DNA of 64,000 nt from Nyssa sinensis (lineage: Eukaryota > Streptophyta > Magnoliopsida > Cornales > Nyssaceae). The stretch is from NCBI GenBank assembly GCA_008638375.1, contig CM018035.1, positions 32,008,807 to 32,072,806 on the forward strand. Reading direction: 5' to 3'. Under the pieces are notes generated by a model. The model searched no databases. It was not told the DNA's origin and was given only the letters and a program-made list of their open reading frames with translations. This document shows, in pieces, positions 10,283 to 22,450 of the stretch; the stretch's first letter is position 1; the number at the start of each line of letters is the position of its first letter. Position numbers and translations under genes: made by a program.

Positions 10283-12959
10283 GGAGAATAGGAGAGGAGG
10301 TTGGGATCTAGCGTCCCTTTTTTCCTTAAAAGCCTTCGCTGCCGCCTTTGCTTCTTGAGCTGATTTCGTGTGTAATTACTTCCAATGTCAACCTCATCCA
10401 CTTTGGTGATTCTGTCCACTAAAGGATTAGATTCAGGAGAGGCTGTTGAATCAGAATAGTGATCTGCGGATGGACTGCTGTCATCGGGGAGAGGCCTGCT
10501 GGAATTAGCTTTATTTGGGGACAACAGAAACTTAGTACCTTCATTGTGGGAGGAAAGAAGGAGACTCGGATGCTGATTAGAAGTCGTGGCCATAACTTGA
10601 CCAGTGGGGTTCTGATAAGAGTCACGTTGCATAATATCTGAGCAATCAAGGAGAGGATCACTACTGGTAGTTCCTATCTCCATTGATTTTATAGGCTGGA
10701 TTGCATAAGAAGTTTTCTGCTGCGCTGTAAACTTGGTGGAGCTTTCAGGCTGAGAGGCAGTAGCTGAGGTGCTAACAGAGATGTCAAGTAAAGTATCATT
10801 GCTAGTAGCACCAATCTCCATTGTTTTAATAATTTGGATTTCATAAGAATTTTTTTGCTGCTCGGTATCCTTTGTGGAGTTTGCAGGCTGAGTGACAGCG
10901 GCAGTGGTGCGATCAGAGTTGAGAGAATCGTCAATTTGGATGGCCTTTCCCTTATGTGAAACCACTCTCCATTCACTCTTGTTCTTGATGGGTGCATCGT
11001 GGGTAGAGGAGTGGTTGGACTTTCCTTCGTCAATTTTCATAGAAGAGCAACTCGCAAGCCTATGTCCAAAAGTGTGACAGTGGGTGCACATGGAGGGAAG
11101 CCATTGGTATTCTACAAAAATTTCCACTTTGGATTGATCAGAAAGTTTGATATCAAAACACTCAAGAAGATATTTGGTAGCATCGACCTCAACACAAATT
11201 CTGGCATAGCTAATTCGGGATTGAGCTTCAGTATGGGAATCTGCATATAGCGGTTTTCCAATGGCACTTGCGACGTAGCTTAGCCCTTGGGCTGTCCAAA
11301 GTTCATAAGGGACGTTGAAAAACTTGACCCAAACAGGGATTTTTGCCACATCTTTTTTAGATAAAGCCATTTTCCATCTTTGAAGGATTATATGACGCCC
11401 AGAAAAATGCCAAAGACCACCTTCAAGTATATTATTGATAGCCTGCAAAGAGTCAAATTTAAAGAAGAAAAATCCATTGCCATTAGTTAGAACTTCATAG
11501 AGACCATCTTTACTCCATAATTTTTCAGCAACCCTTTGAACCCATAGAAATGGCATTTTCCGGTCTAGAAAGTAACCAACTAATGTATTTTCCCAGCTTG
11601 GAACTCCTGCACGAATGACCTCTTGGGGTGGTTCAACCGTGATTCGATTACCCTCAATTTGGGGCTGCTGGTAGTCCAGAATAAATTTTTTAACAGGGGC
11701 CTGAGGTTGGAAAAGGGAGGACCAGACGGGACCAGGCGGTGGATTGCCAGACTGATGCAGAAGGGACTAGGAGAATTTCTCATAAGAGACGGAGGCAGCC
11801 TGATGGACTGTTTGGGATTGAACAAGTGTTTGGGGGTGCACAGGGGGAATAAAGCTTTGGTTAATAGCTGACGAGACCTGTGGGGCATCACCAATCTGGT
11901 TAGCAACGGGACGGACTGCATCAGAGAAAGCATTAGGAATATCTCTAAGGCCTAGAGTGGATTGGACCGTTGGCTCCAGCCCATTGGTATTCAAAGTTGC
12001 CTCCCTAATGCATACTGCTGATGCAGAGTAGGTAATAGGGACCCCATCACCGAACAAACCCTCCACTGAATGGACGCCAGTAGCACTACCTGAGGATCGG
12101 AAAGCAAGTCTATTAGCATTGTTTGTGGCAAGAGCATCGCCTTGCATGTGAAAAGGAGCAGCAGCTAAATGACACGTGGAGTTGGCTTGGCTTGCATCAG
12201 CACTAGTGGAGCTATTTGTGTGTAAAGAAGTGGCTTGCGTGTTCTGTTGGAGAACAGAATAGCTCTGGGGCAACCTACTGTTCTCAGTAGCATAGAGGGC
12301 ACTGTCCGCACTAGCATGGGGGGCACTGTCAGCACCTTTTGGGGCTGCACCTGTAGGCATATCGATTTGATTTTTCCATCCGTTGAAGCCCTATCAATTG
12401 CAGCCGTTGGATTATTTCGCCTTGCTTTAGTGTGTGACACGTTGGCAGTATGGATCAGAGAGGAAGTTGGCCGAGCAGTTCTCCAACGCCCACTGTGTGA
12501 GGAGTGAGTTACACGCGTCTCTTGGAGAGGTTGCCGTCTACCAGTTCTCTGGTAGCCATTGGGGTTGACTGGTGTTGGTTCACGCATGAAGGAATCATCA
12601 GTTGAGAAGCCTCCATATTCCTTTTCTAGATCAAGAGCAACCTGTGGAATAAATTCCCCATGCTCTACGCCATCAGCCTAGAACAGAGCAGGAGAAAGAT
12701 TTTCAGGCGTCTGAGTGGTGGCTGAAGCATTGGATAATCCAGAGGCTGTATCAAGAATATCGTGTGATGATCCTTGCTGCCATTGTCGTTCATTTTCTGC
12801 GACATGAGCTATAACGGTTGCTTCATCAACACCAATACGATCCACATTTGCACCAGGACAGAAACCAGTAATGGGATAGCTGAGAAGAGAAGAAGCATTT
12901 GTGATTGGTTCTGATGGGCTTGTTTCCTGATCATAAATGGAGGCTTCAATGGAAGCCAT
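10279..12959 (-). pseudogene. LINE1 ORF1: DUF4283 plus CCHC knuckle RNA-binding protein
   Basis: The start is placed at MASIEAS, which aligns with MASTDV of LINE2 in the same local context. The N-terminal half is Ser/Ala/Thr-rich and of low complexity. Near 11556-11150 comes a DUF4283-like domain (KDGLYEVLTNGNGFFFFKF, then RWKMALSKKDVAKIPVWVKF), followed by the zinc knuckle CTHCHTFGHRLASC. ORF1 products of plant LINEs bind the element RNA to make the RNP. Breaks include a TAG at 12678 where LINE2 has a Trp codon, and frameshifts near 12365 and between about 11560 and 11770. The last 425 codons are open and end LSYSP, with the TGA overlapping the ORF2 ATG. Confidence 0.9.
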
Positions 12960-13046
12960 TGCAAGAAGCCGCAAAGATTATGGAAACACTAGAGAGACAA
13001 GCTCTCCCTTCTCTCTAGAACCCATCCCTTTGCATTTGATCATTTC

Positions 13047-13383
13047 AATTGCCCTAAAATCATCAATTTTAGTTATAGCATAGTTTTTTCCAAAGAATAT
13101 TAATCTTAGTGCCTAAACACACTATCATCTCCAAAAAATCACTCAATCATTAATCATCTAAGTCACTCAATAGTCCACAAATTCAATTCTGATATGATCT
13201 TTCCTAAAGAATCATTAACCTATAACAATGATATAATCCTCGAATTCTCAAAATCATCAATTTCACTCATAAGCCTACTTTTGTCTCCCAAGAATTATTG
13301 ATTATCTTATCATCTTATTTACCCAAAAACATCATCTTCAATCATTTCCCCAAAGATCCTTAACCATTGCTCCGATACCACTC
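13047..13383 (-). other. 5' leader of the left LTR element
   Basis: Interior of the element between the LINE1 target duplication and the 5' LTR. AT-rich, with repeated phrases CATTAACC, CAAGAATTATTGATT and AAATCATCAATTT. It ends with the primer binding site. No open frame of interest. Confidence 0.6.
13369..13380 (-). promoter_or_regulatory. Primer binding site, tRNA-iMet type
   Basis: On the minus strand TGGTATCGGAGC follows the LTR end (GGGTCGCGACA) after three bases. It differs by one base from TGGTATCAGAGC, the usual plant site complementary to the 3' end of initiator tRNA-Met. It proves the LTR to its right is the 5' LTR of a minus-strand element. Confidence 0.93.
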
Positions 13384-14210
13384 TGTCGCGACCCGAAACC
13401 CACCCTATGCGGATTAAAGACAACGACCGACACTGCCACTCGGACAGGCTGTACAAAATCAAATTAATCGCATAGACTGATAGATTATATCAATAAATCA
13501 TAAATCAGTAAATCATATAATGCGGAAGCTACACCAAATGCAATTCATCTGATCATAAACCCAACTCTAATAATCATCAATCGAATCTCCAAGTACTATT
13601 TAGATCGTCATGATTCACTAATCAAGTTGAACACCTCTACTTATGATACAACATTAGAATTACCTATTATTTGATCAGCCTTAGAAAGTGCGTATTCAAA
13701 TCATGACTTGGAGTTCACATCATCAATATTGTTCACATGCTTGCCACTAGTCCCACTAGATCCCTCATTTTGTTTCTTCTTTTATATAGTTACCTGAAAA
13801 ACATAGATATAAATATAAAGTGAGCTAATTTAGCTCAGTAAGTAAACTCCTCACTCTGCCATGGGTCAAGGTTAGCTCAAAAGATGGATAAGAACAGTAG
13901 TGAACAAGAATAGTATCACAACGAGATATGAAGAGCAAGAGTGTAACAGTAGCCAGTCATTATCAATGAGTAAGTCTCAAAGACACATCCCATGGTAAGA
14001 CAACAAATCAAATGTAGGGAATGGCCTGAACAACACAAAGCTGCCACAATACAAAATATCAATCTGAATCCAAGGATATGCAAGCACGTCATCAACAAAT
14101 AACACATCAACAGATAAACCAGGAACAAGCTCACAAGGAGTATCTGAATCAGAAGTACATCATCAACATAGGCTTGCCAGTACATCAATGAGTCATGAGT
14201 GCATCATCAG
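13384..14210 (-). mobile_element. 5' LTR copy B, segment 1 of 4 (U5 side)
   Basis: Starts TGTCGCGACCCGAAACCCACCC, the complement of the LTR end, right after the primer site. From 13616 it matches positions 1-570 of the window. It breaks at CATCAG where copy A continues AATATCAATG, because a solo LTR was inserted (14211-22450). Copy A lacks about 17 bp present here near 13637, probably by a small deletion. Confidence 0.9.
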
Positions 14211-14453
14211 TGTAACACCTCGACCCGATTAATTAATAATTAGTTCACTACTTATTAATTAGAAACAACGTAAAGATTAATTAAAAAATTAATCAGGAAT
14301 TTCTCGGTATTTTGGAATAATGTAATACTGTTATTAATTTATTTGATGTAATGACGTTATTTTGGAACCTAATGCGTTGGTTTAGCCATTTTAGCCCCAT
14401 TTTAACACTATAAAAACTCAAATTAGCAAACTATGATGACCCCAAAGAAATAA

Positions 14454-17400
14454 TGTAATATCCCAGAAATCCGACATGACCCAAACTATATTCTGACCTG
14501 ATGAAAATAAGTTATGTGACAGTAAGAATTCGAAATAGCTTAAGATATAGTAAGCCATGACGGGATTTAATGTCTTCAGATATAAAATCAATATGCTCGG
14601 AAAATAATTAACCCAGACAACTAAGTACTGAGATAAATAAATGAGGCCAATGTGAGTAATGAATTATAAAGATTATGCGAAAATAAATAAGTCAGAAACA
14701 GGCACCCAACATCGGTAAAATAAACATTCATGATACCGAGTCCTAGATTTATACAAAATGTATCGATATTTTATAAAGTAATATTTTATGAAATAAAAAT
14801 ATTAAGGGCCACAAAATATATTGGAAATATATTTATATATGTGTATAAGAAAAAAATAAAATAAAATAAAATACTGTCACAATATATATATACAGTATAT
14901 ATATTATATATATATATATATTCAGTACATATTACAAGTAAATATTATGGGAAAAACATAATGTATATAATATATAAAATATTATGTAGATATATACATA
15001 TTAGAAGCTTCAAGAAGAAGCTGTTGACAAAGGGAATAGTTTCAAAAAAAAAAAAAAAGAATCTGCTAGAAGGGAATACATGAGCATGACGTATATTATA
15101 TCCATGTATATAATATTATTATATGGCAGCACATATGTAATATAAAATATATACATATATAAACAGCCGAAGCTGCTACAATCTAGAGGGCAAAAAAAGA
15201 AAAAAAAATGAAGCAGAGGAAAGAAAGGAATAGAGGCGGTGCAGCGTTGGAAGCTGCTAGAACTGGCTAGAAGCATATACATATATATATATATATATGG
15301 CAGCCTAGAAACTTCCATATTTGTGTGTGGGTGTTAAACTGTTAAACGAATTAGCAAAATTGGAGAGAAAGAGAGATTGATTGAGCGTGGCCAAGAGCAG
15401 TTATGGGAATCTTGTGGAAACGGTTGTTCTTGATGAGTTGATCTATGTATACATGTGTGTGTTTATGTGTATATATCTGTGTATGTAAGGTAGAACGGGG
15501 GGATTGGGGAGTTATCGTTGAGTTGATCTCTCAACTCCGTACAGAACATCGCAAGGAGGGAAGCAACAGTTGGCGAAATCCCCTGTTCTGATCAAGAAAG
15601 ATGGGTTTCGCGATGGTCGACAGAGGATGATGGCACGGTTGTATTGGCATGGATGCAGCTGAACTTGAGATTGAAATTGAGCAGTAATCAGAGCTGTTGA
15701 TTTGGGAAAACGTTGCACCGTAATCTGATTCGAACAGGGGTATGTGAATGTATATGCGTGTGCGCGTGTTGGTGTAGTAGTGTAGCAGTACGGAACAGGA
15801 GAATGGATTGCGATGGCTGTCATGGATGTTAAGGGTTCGTATTGGTGAATGTTGCGGCAAGGAAGGGCAAGGAATTAAAGATGCAAAAGTCGATTCAGAG
15901 AGCAAATATCTTGGATTTTGGTTCAGTAAGGTTCGGTTGGCTCACCTTCGAAACCCGAACAAGTTCTCTTCATTGCTGCTCTGCCCCAGTTTAAGTTCAA
16001 ACTATCTCAGTTATTAAAAGGAGGAATTGGAGGAAGTTCAAGAGCAGTCTTGCTCGCAGCAGAAGAGTGTTGCAGGTGCCATTTCATGCTATTTGGGGCC
16101 AGTCCAGGTAAGGGAATTCTGATTGTTCGTCCACAAAATCTAGGACAGTGGTGATTTGGTTGGGATGGTTAGGAGCAAGATGGTGATGACTAGGCTCTGT
16201 TTTGTCGGTGAGGATGAAGCAGTTAGCTTGAATTTCGTCATATCTTGCCATTGTCAAGTGAAGAATTCTGTTGGCTGCTTGAAGATGATGAAGGGTGGAA
16301 ACATGAATCCTCACCTGCCTTTTGTTAGTAGTGGTCGCTAGCTGCCAGAGGAATTTTGTCAGGGAAAAATCAGATTCCGTTATAACCGTGGCAAAAGATT
16401 GTGATCATATAGGAAGGTTCAGACTGAAGTATTCGAATGGTATATCAAAAATACCTTGATACAAATAAGTTCAAAGATAATTGCTGCTATTGGACAAACG
16501 ATATCATCTTATGAAGATGAAGTATATGAGATTATGACGTCACTGGATGTGGATTTTGTTTTAGTTGTATTTGGAGGTTACTGGTTATTCTTCTGATGAT
16601 ATTAATAAATCTTTGTAGATGTCTTCAGTTTGGAGGATGTAAGGGCGGTTGTTGGCTAGGTCATGAACAAGGGTGGTTGCCACTTTGTTATTTCAAAAGG
16701 AAAAAAAAAAAGTAAATAACAATAATAATTTAAGAAGTGAATCATGCTGGTTGCTTCAATCAGGTTAGGGTGTTGGGTCTCTTGTTCAGGTGGAGATGGC
16801 TCACTCAATTTCAAGCAGAAAAGTTATTGTCCGTTCATCTAGAGGGTTGACTGAGCCTGGAACTTTATTCAAAAACTTAATGGCCATCCTTTGGGATGTT
16901 CTTATCTGTTATAATGGCACGATGAGGAATGTATGTAGTAATTCGAATCCAATAGTACCAACATCAGGATGATGATTATTCAGGATATGCATGGAAGTAC
17001 CTAATGTATCTGAAGGATATCTGTGAATGGAGATAAGCATAAGTTTGTGAGTAACTCGGACTCTTGACTTGGTGTATATTTTCTGTATACTATACTACTT
17101 TATATGCTGAACTGTTTTATGCACTGTACTGTTTTACTGCATATGCTTTCATCCATACTTGTTGTACTGCATTACTTGTGGCATGATTCCGTTCTATCTT
17201 GCCTTCTGATATATCCTGTTGATTCTGTTCGAGTCTGTTGTTTCATTACCCGTCCTTGGAGTCTGGTTCGATTTTGTTTTGTTTTGTTGTGTCTACTCTG
17301 GGCCCACCACAGGATTGAGCGGTTTTATGCCAGAGTCTGACCCAGAGGGTAGAGGCCCCACGAGTCGTCCACTTATGGGCAGCTGGGAAAGACTTATCTG

Positions 17401-18296
17401 TATGATTGGCATTCTGTTTTGTTTCTGTCCCGCTCAGTTCTGTTCTGTTCCGCTCTGATACTGACCCCAGAGGGTAGAGGCCCTACGAGTCGTCCGCTTA
17501 TGGGCAGCTGGGGAAGGTTCAGGCATTTGATGCTATGCCTTTGATTGATTAGTATTCTGTTTAGTTCTATTCTGTTCAGTTCTGATCTGTTTTGTCCGTT
17601 CTGTTCTGTTCTGTTTGATCTGATCTGATCTGTTCTGTTATGTTCTGATCTGATCTGTTTGAGCTGCATTTGTTCTATTTGAGCTGCATTTGGAGCATAT
17701 ATGTATATATGAACTGGTTTTGAAACCCATGGCAGGAACCTATGTTACTCACTGAGCTTGTTTAAGCTCATTCCATTTATCTAACATTTTTCAAGAATCA
17801 TCTCCATTGGATTAGAAAGCACAATGACATGATATGTGTAGACTGAAAGGCATTCTCAAGTGAGGATCTGATGGCAATAAAATGTGGAGACTTGGGTTCT
17901 GATGGATTGACTCTGGCTATTCAGGTGAGTCTGATGGTATAGTTGACTTTATTCATATACAATAGATGTGTAGGGACATGGCTCATGGTAATGGTACTCT
18001 GGATAAATTTGATATGCTTTGTGTTATATATTGTGACTCTATGGCTACAGTTATTAGTTGTTTAGTTTTAGACTTGCTCTGTGGTACATACCTCTGTGGT
18101 ATTTATAGAAGAGTTGCATTCCTGAGATGTGAAAGGTTTTAATTTCCGCTGTTCTGACCCTACATTTGGAATGCAATTCATCGTAAGGTTCAAAAGATTG
18201 CCTTTGGTTGGTTACATTGTCGGTCGGAGACTGGCAAGGCGGCTAACTGGCATCACATCTTCAGCATCCGCGTAGGGTGAGGTGCGGGATATGAAA
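14454..18296 (+). mobile_element. Solo LTR (TGTAATATCCC type), second-level nested
   Basis: Starts TGTAATATCCCAGAAATCC and ends near GGTGCGGGATATGAAA, a decayed TG...CA. The flanks are AATAA at 14449-14453 and again at 18297-18301. The host LTR sequence resumes with TAACCGACAC, and the homologous solo LTR at 24425-28911 (read in complement near 28680) shows the uninterrupted form. The start matches 59035 and the complement of 3842; the end matches 62900-62987. Minus-strand frames inside, for example 15512-15905, show no known domain. Confidence 0.88.
17341..17520 (+). repeat. Paired GC-rich blocks with CTGTTC-rich spacer inside an LTR
   Basis: A block starting CCCAGAGGGTAGAGGCCC and running through CTTATGGGCAGCTGGG occurs at 17341 and again at 17466, 125 bp apart. 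Between and after them lie runs of TTCTGTTCTG. The LTR at 59035-62987 has the same pair at 62081 and 62237, 156 bp apart. Such paired blocks may mark the transcription-start or R region, but that is inference. Confidence 0.75.
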
Positions 18297-18475
18297 AATA
18301 ATAACCGACACAAGACCTTGGACATCAAAGCTAACCGAAGTAGGAAATAACCAAAAGAAACCATTTTGTAAAAAGAGCAATAGAAAAGAAAATATCGAGG
18401 AAACAGCTAAAATGAAAAACTGCGCCAGCCAAATGACTCATAAGCATAAAATGGGAGGAAAAATGGCAAAAGTGA

Positions 18476-18550
18476 GGCCAAGGGGTTTTGAACCCTTGAC
18501 CAAGTGAGGTAAGGTTTTAAAGTCCCAAAAATTTACCAATTGGCCCACAA
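18476..18550 (-). other. tRNA-like hairpin module, antisense to its LTR
   Basis: On the minus strand an A-box-like TGGGCCAATTGGTAA is followed about 50 bp later by GGTCAAGGGTTCAAAACCCC, containing the B-box-like GGTTCAAAACC and a nearly perfect 9-bp stem. The same module recurs in the other TGTAACACC-type LTRs at 28419, 34164 and 49935, always antisense to the LTR. It is too degenerate to be a working tRNA: the acceptor stem and anticodon arm cannot be drawn. Confidence 0.6.
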
Positions 18551-21500
18551 GTACTTTTGTGCCTTATTATATATAGGATATATATATATATATATATCAT
18601 ATAATGTCTTAAATTCTGAATATTAAAAATGAGGTGGTAGCCCCTCATTTGACCACCACTTCCACCAATTAGATTACATGCAGCATATATATTTTTTTTA
18701 AAAAATAAAATATATGATATATGATATATTTATATGTGTTGCGTGTGTGATGTGAGGGGAAATCAAAAATTAGAAAGTAGAGAGAGAAACCTAGAGAGAG
18801 GAAGTGAGAGAGAGAAGGAGGAAAGAAGAAGAAGAAATGGGGGGCATTCAGAGAACCAAAAGTTGAGGACGAGTCAGAGAGAGAGTGAAGCTTGATAGAG
18901 AGAGAAAACTCACCAAGCAAAGGAAGGTAAATCCTTACTTCCATATTTCTCTGTTTGTGGCATATTCTCTGTTTTGATGTAGATATAAACTGCATATACG
19001 TGTTAGATAATTAAAATAGAAGAGGAACACAAGCCTGCATACCCCAAAACAATGGTTCAAGCTTGAACCACCATTGTTAAAGCTTGAAGAAAACTCACTT
19101 AAAAATCCAAATTGCACAGTAACCCATTTTTGAGTTTTAAAACATGAAACACACAAGAAAAGAGGAAGGAAAATCACAAAACCTGAGGAGATGGCTCATT
19201 GTTGAGCACTGTTTAAGAGAGATACCAAGATGTCAACAATGGCAAGTCTAAGTTGACACGTTTAAGCTTGTATGCATGATTAAAAATAGATACCTCACGA
19301 CTCAAGGAAACCAACGCAACAAATAGACCAAAAAATGACCTTGAAATGAGTAAGGAATTTAGCCTAAAACCGAAACCCTTAAAAGACCTTCCACTGCACT
19401 GTTGAGCTTAATCCAAACCCCCAAAATGATGCCAAACTCCTTCTGGGACATGCAGAAACCTAAAGAAAAAAACCGAACAGCACGAATTGCAATAGAAATC
19501 CATGAAATTAAGAAGAACTGTAGCTAGGGTTGCAGAGCTACAGTGCTCGGGCGTGGGGGAAGAAGAAGACCCCGCTGAGTTAACTCGTGACTTGACTCGG
19601 CCGATCCTAACCGAGTTAAACTAGCCCACTGTGTCGACTCGAACACGTGCCGGCTTGCGAAATACGCCACTGCATTAGTGGAACGACACCGTTTTGGGGA
19701 AACCTGAAGTAATTTGAAAATGGTTTGGGGCTGTTTGGGTGCATGGATAAGAAATCAAAAATTAAAAATTGAACTAACCTAACTAGGGATAAAGGGGCTA
19801 AGTGGGATATCTTATTCCGGTTCATTGAGATGGATTGAACCGGTTGGTTCAAAGGCCAATGATCCGGTTTAGGGTTTGGACTAAGTGAAACAATTGGTTC
19901 ATTGTTTTGAATTGAAAATAAAAACCAAGACTTTCTGAAATTCCAAAATGACCCCAAGACTTTCCGATAACTCTGTTATAGCCCAGAATATAAGAAATTA
20001 ATTCAAATGGGCCCCTAAAAATTAAATAAATAATAAAATAATTTATTTAATTATTTTATTAATTAGGTAAAATGACTATTTTACCCTTGGACACTAAATA
20101 GGTCAAACGAAGTTCAAATAAAATAAATAACTAGTGTACTTTTACTATTTTGGGCATTTCAGACTCAATGGACAATTACGTGATTAGATAGACCCCGATG
20201 ACTATAAAATTATGCACTTTAATATTTTGGGACATTCCGGACCTAATGACGAGATCCGTTTTGTGAAACAAGTTTCGGACCCATAGACACGTGAAATGTC
20301 AAAATGACAATTTTACCCTTAGTATCCCAAAAGCTAGAGATATGTCAAAAGGAGATGTAGTCTGACTATTTTGGGCACTCTGGACTCAACAGTGAAGTCC
20401 GTATTAATAAATGAAGTACCAAAAAATGTGACGCGTAAAAATATAAAATTACCAAAATGCCCCTAATATAGTATAAAGCTTGAATAAAGTCCAACTTGGA
20501 CGAGATTGAGTATGAAGGCACCAATAATTGTAAACTTATATGAATGACTAAAAAATAATTCGGGGTCAGAATATCGTCAAATATAAAATGACCAAAATAC
20601 CCCTAGGCGTAGAAAATACAAAGTAAGGGCTGAATAAATTCAAAAGGAAGGCCAATCCGATATAAAACATAATTGTGGGGCAGAATAACACTCTGGAACA
20701 GCTAGAGTACAACAATGAAGAATGACCGATGTGTCTCGATGATCTAAAACAGATACCAAAAGAAGCCCAAAAGACTTAAGAATTTACATATAAGACATGA
20801 CGAATACTCTAAGGACCATGATAGGGTTTGGGGCAAGGATGAAAAAGTTACCATTGTGCCCCAAGGTTAAAAACGTGGTTAATTGATAACAAGTGAAGTC
20901 CAAATGACTTTAATTATAATCCTGACAGTTACAAAGCTTATTTAAGGAATTTAATAGCCTAAGTTGAAATCCTGAAATGGGGAATTAAAAACACTTAACT
21001 AAATAGACAAAGTTCAAAGGAACTTAAAATATTGCATAACAATGTTGGGATTAAAATGGGTACTAATTCATTTTGTAATATTTTGGATCCATGATTATAG
21101 GATCACCTAAGCAATGGAAATGAAAAGAAGCTGTGACATAACAATAGTGGTACCCGTTTGAGAATGTGAGACTAAGAAACTGAGGTAAGTAAGTCCTATG
21201 CTTTAATATGGGTTAATCCCAGCTAGTCATATCTATTTTCATATGTTGCCAAATTTGTACTCTATCACTACCTAATGAACTTGACCTTCTTGATCCAATC
21301 GACTTGTGATTATTGGTTATGCCTGTACCTTGGATTTGATTTGTTTGCCTTTATCATTGTGAACTCAATCGCTGATACTTGAGCATCATTGTACTGTCAT
21401 GTATACTGTGATCTATTCTATCGATAGAGATCTTGTTGTTCCACACACTTTATGTCTTGTTGGTTGAGATGTTGACTGTTTCGTACGATTGTACATCCTG

Positions 21501-22450
21501 TGTGGAATGTAGATGATCATGATATTTATAAGTGCCCGAGGTTGTGCTCAGTCACAATGACCCATCTATTCATAGATTGCGTGGGGGGAAAGACCCTTTG
21601 GGCTCTTGTTTGTCCTTCGGGACTTGAGAGAAAAGAGCTCTAACGCTATTCAGTAAGCCTGGGATAAAGAGGCGAACCTGAATGTTCGTACAGTGGGGTA
21701 TTCCAGGTCCTGAGTGATTCATGCATTTCTGGGTTATCAGAACTTGATGATGATATATTTGTTCATTCGTTGAATGATCATATTCTACGCCCTGTGAATG
21801 ATCATATTATTGCAAGCTTGATACATTTTTTATTAGCTAACATTTTGTATGTGGCAATGCTTCATCATGATAGGCTAGATCCCATTTTGATTGACTTTGT
21901 CATTACCTTCTTGTATCATATTATGGGATATGCCTCTACTTGCACCCTCGGGTCATTATTACTCTATTTTGGTAACTGCTATCTATTATCTCTTTCTTCC
22001 ATTATTCTTGTGAACTAACCCTGTCCCATGGCAAAGCTTGGAATTTACTTACTAAGCTTTGTTAGCTCACCCCTCCTTTATTTCTTTTTTTTTTTTAGGA
22101 AAGAAAGAATAGGGAGAAAACCATCCGGCATACAAGTTGGCTAGGCGCCTACTGGTTACTAATAGTCTTTTGTGAATTTTCAATAGATTAACTACTGTAA
22201 TGTCCTAATTTCTCCAATGTTTCCACGGTCCTGGTTTGGTTTATGTTTTTGAGGCTCTGTATTTAAACACTTACATATTTTGGCATGTATAATGATAACC
22301 TGATGATGCTACCAAACTTACTTTGACTACAAGATGTTTTGTTAAAAACCTCACTTAGTAGTTCAGATCCTTTTGACGGGGAACGATCCATGGGCCATAG
22401 GCCCAGTCACGGACCCCTAATCCGCATAGGGTGGGTTCTGGGTCGTGACA

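Larger units (their letters stand above)
6353..13030 (-). mobile_element. Full-length LINE retrotransposon (LINE1), inactivated
   Basis: A 6.68 kb insertion bounded by a perfect 16-bp target duplication. On the minus strand the order is a 5' UTR of about 70 bp, ORF1 (12959-10279), ORF2 (10282-6568), a 3' UTR with two stem-loops, and poly(A). It sits inside the non-coding interior of the left LTR element. It is closely similar along its length to LINE2 (38511-45145), but both ORFs carry nonsense changes and frameshifts, so it cannot encode working proteins. The architecture is that of plant L1-clade LINEs. Confidence 0.93.
14211..22450 (+). mobile_element. Solo LTR (TGTAACACC type) nested in copy B, itself interrupted
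   Basis: Starts TGTAACACCTCGACCCG and ends GGTTCTGGGTCGTGACA, with TG...CA ends. The flanks ATCAG (14206-14210) and ATTAG (22451-22455) are a 5-bp target duplication with one difference, and copy A continues across the empty site. Without the inner insertion (14454-18296) it is about 4.4 kb. It has no primer site, polypurine tract or coding frame inside, so it is a solo LTR left by recombination. It carries a minus-strand tRNA-like module at 18476-18550. Confidence 0.88.

Noticed and set aside
15512..15905. Overlapping minus-strand frames of 103 and 124 codons as a small gene
   Set aside because: They lie within a solo LTR, have no recognisable domain, and no counterpart is open in the related LTR at 59035-62987.
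14211..22450. TGTCACGACCC / GGGTCGTGACA ends suggest terminal inverted repeats of a DNA transposon
   Set aside because: Primer sites and polypurine tracts sit exactly beside such ends at 3842, 13384, 55434 and 57262, and duplications are 5 bp. They are LTR ends with short inverted termini.
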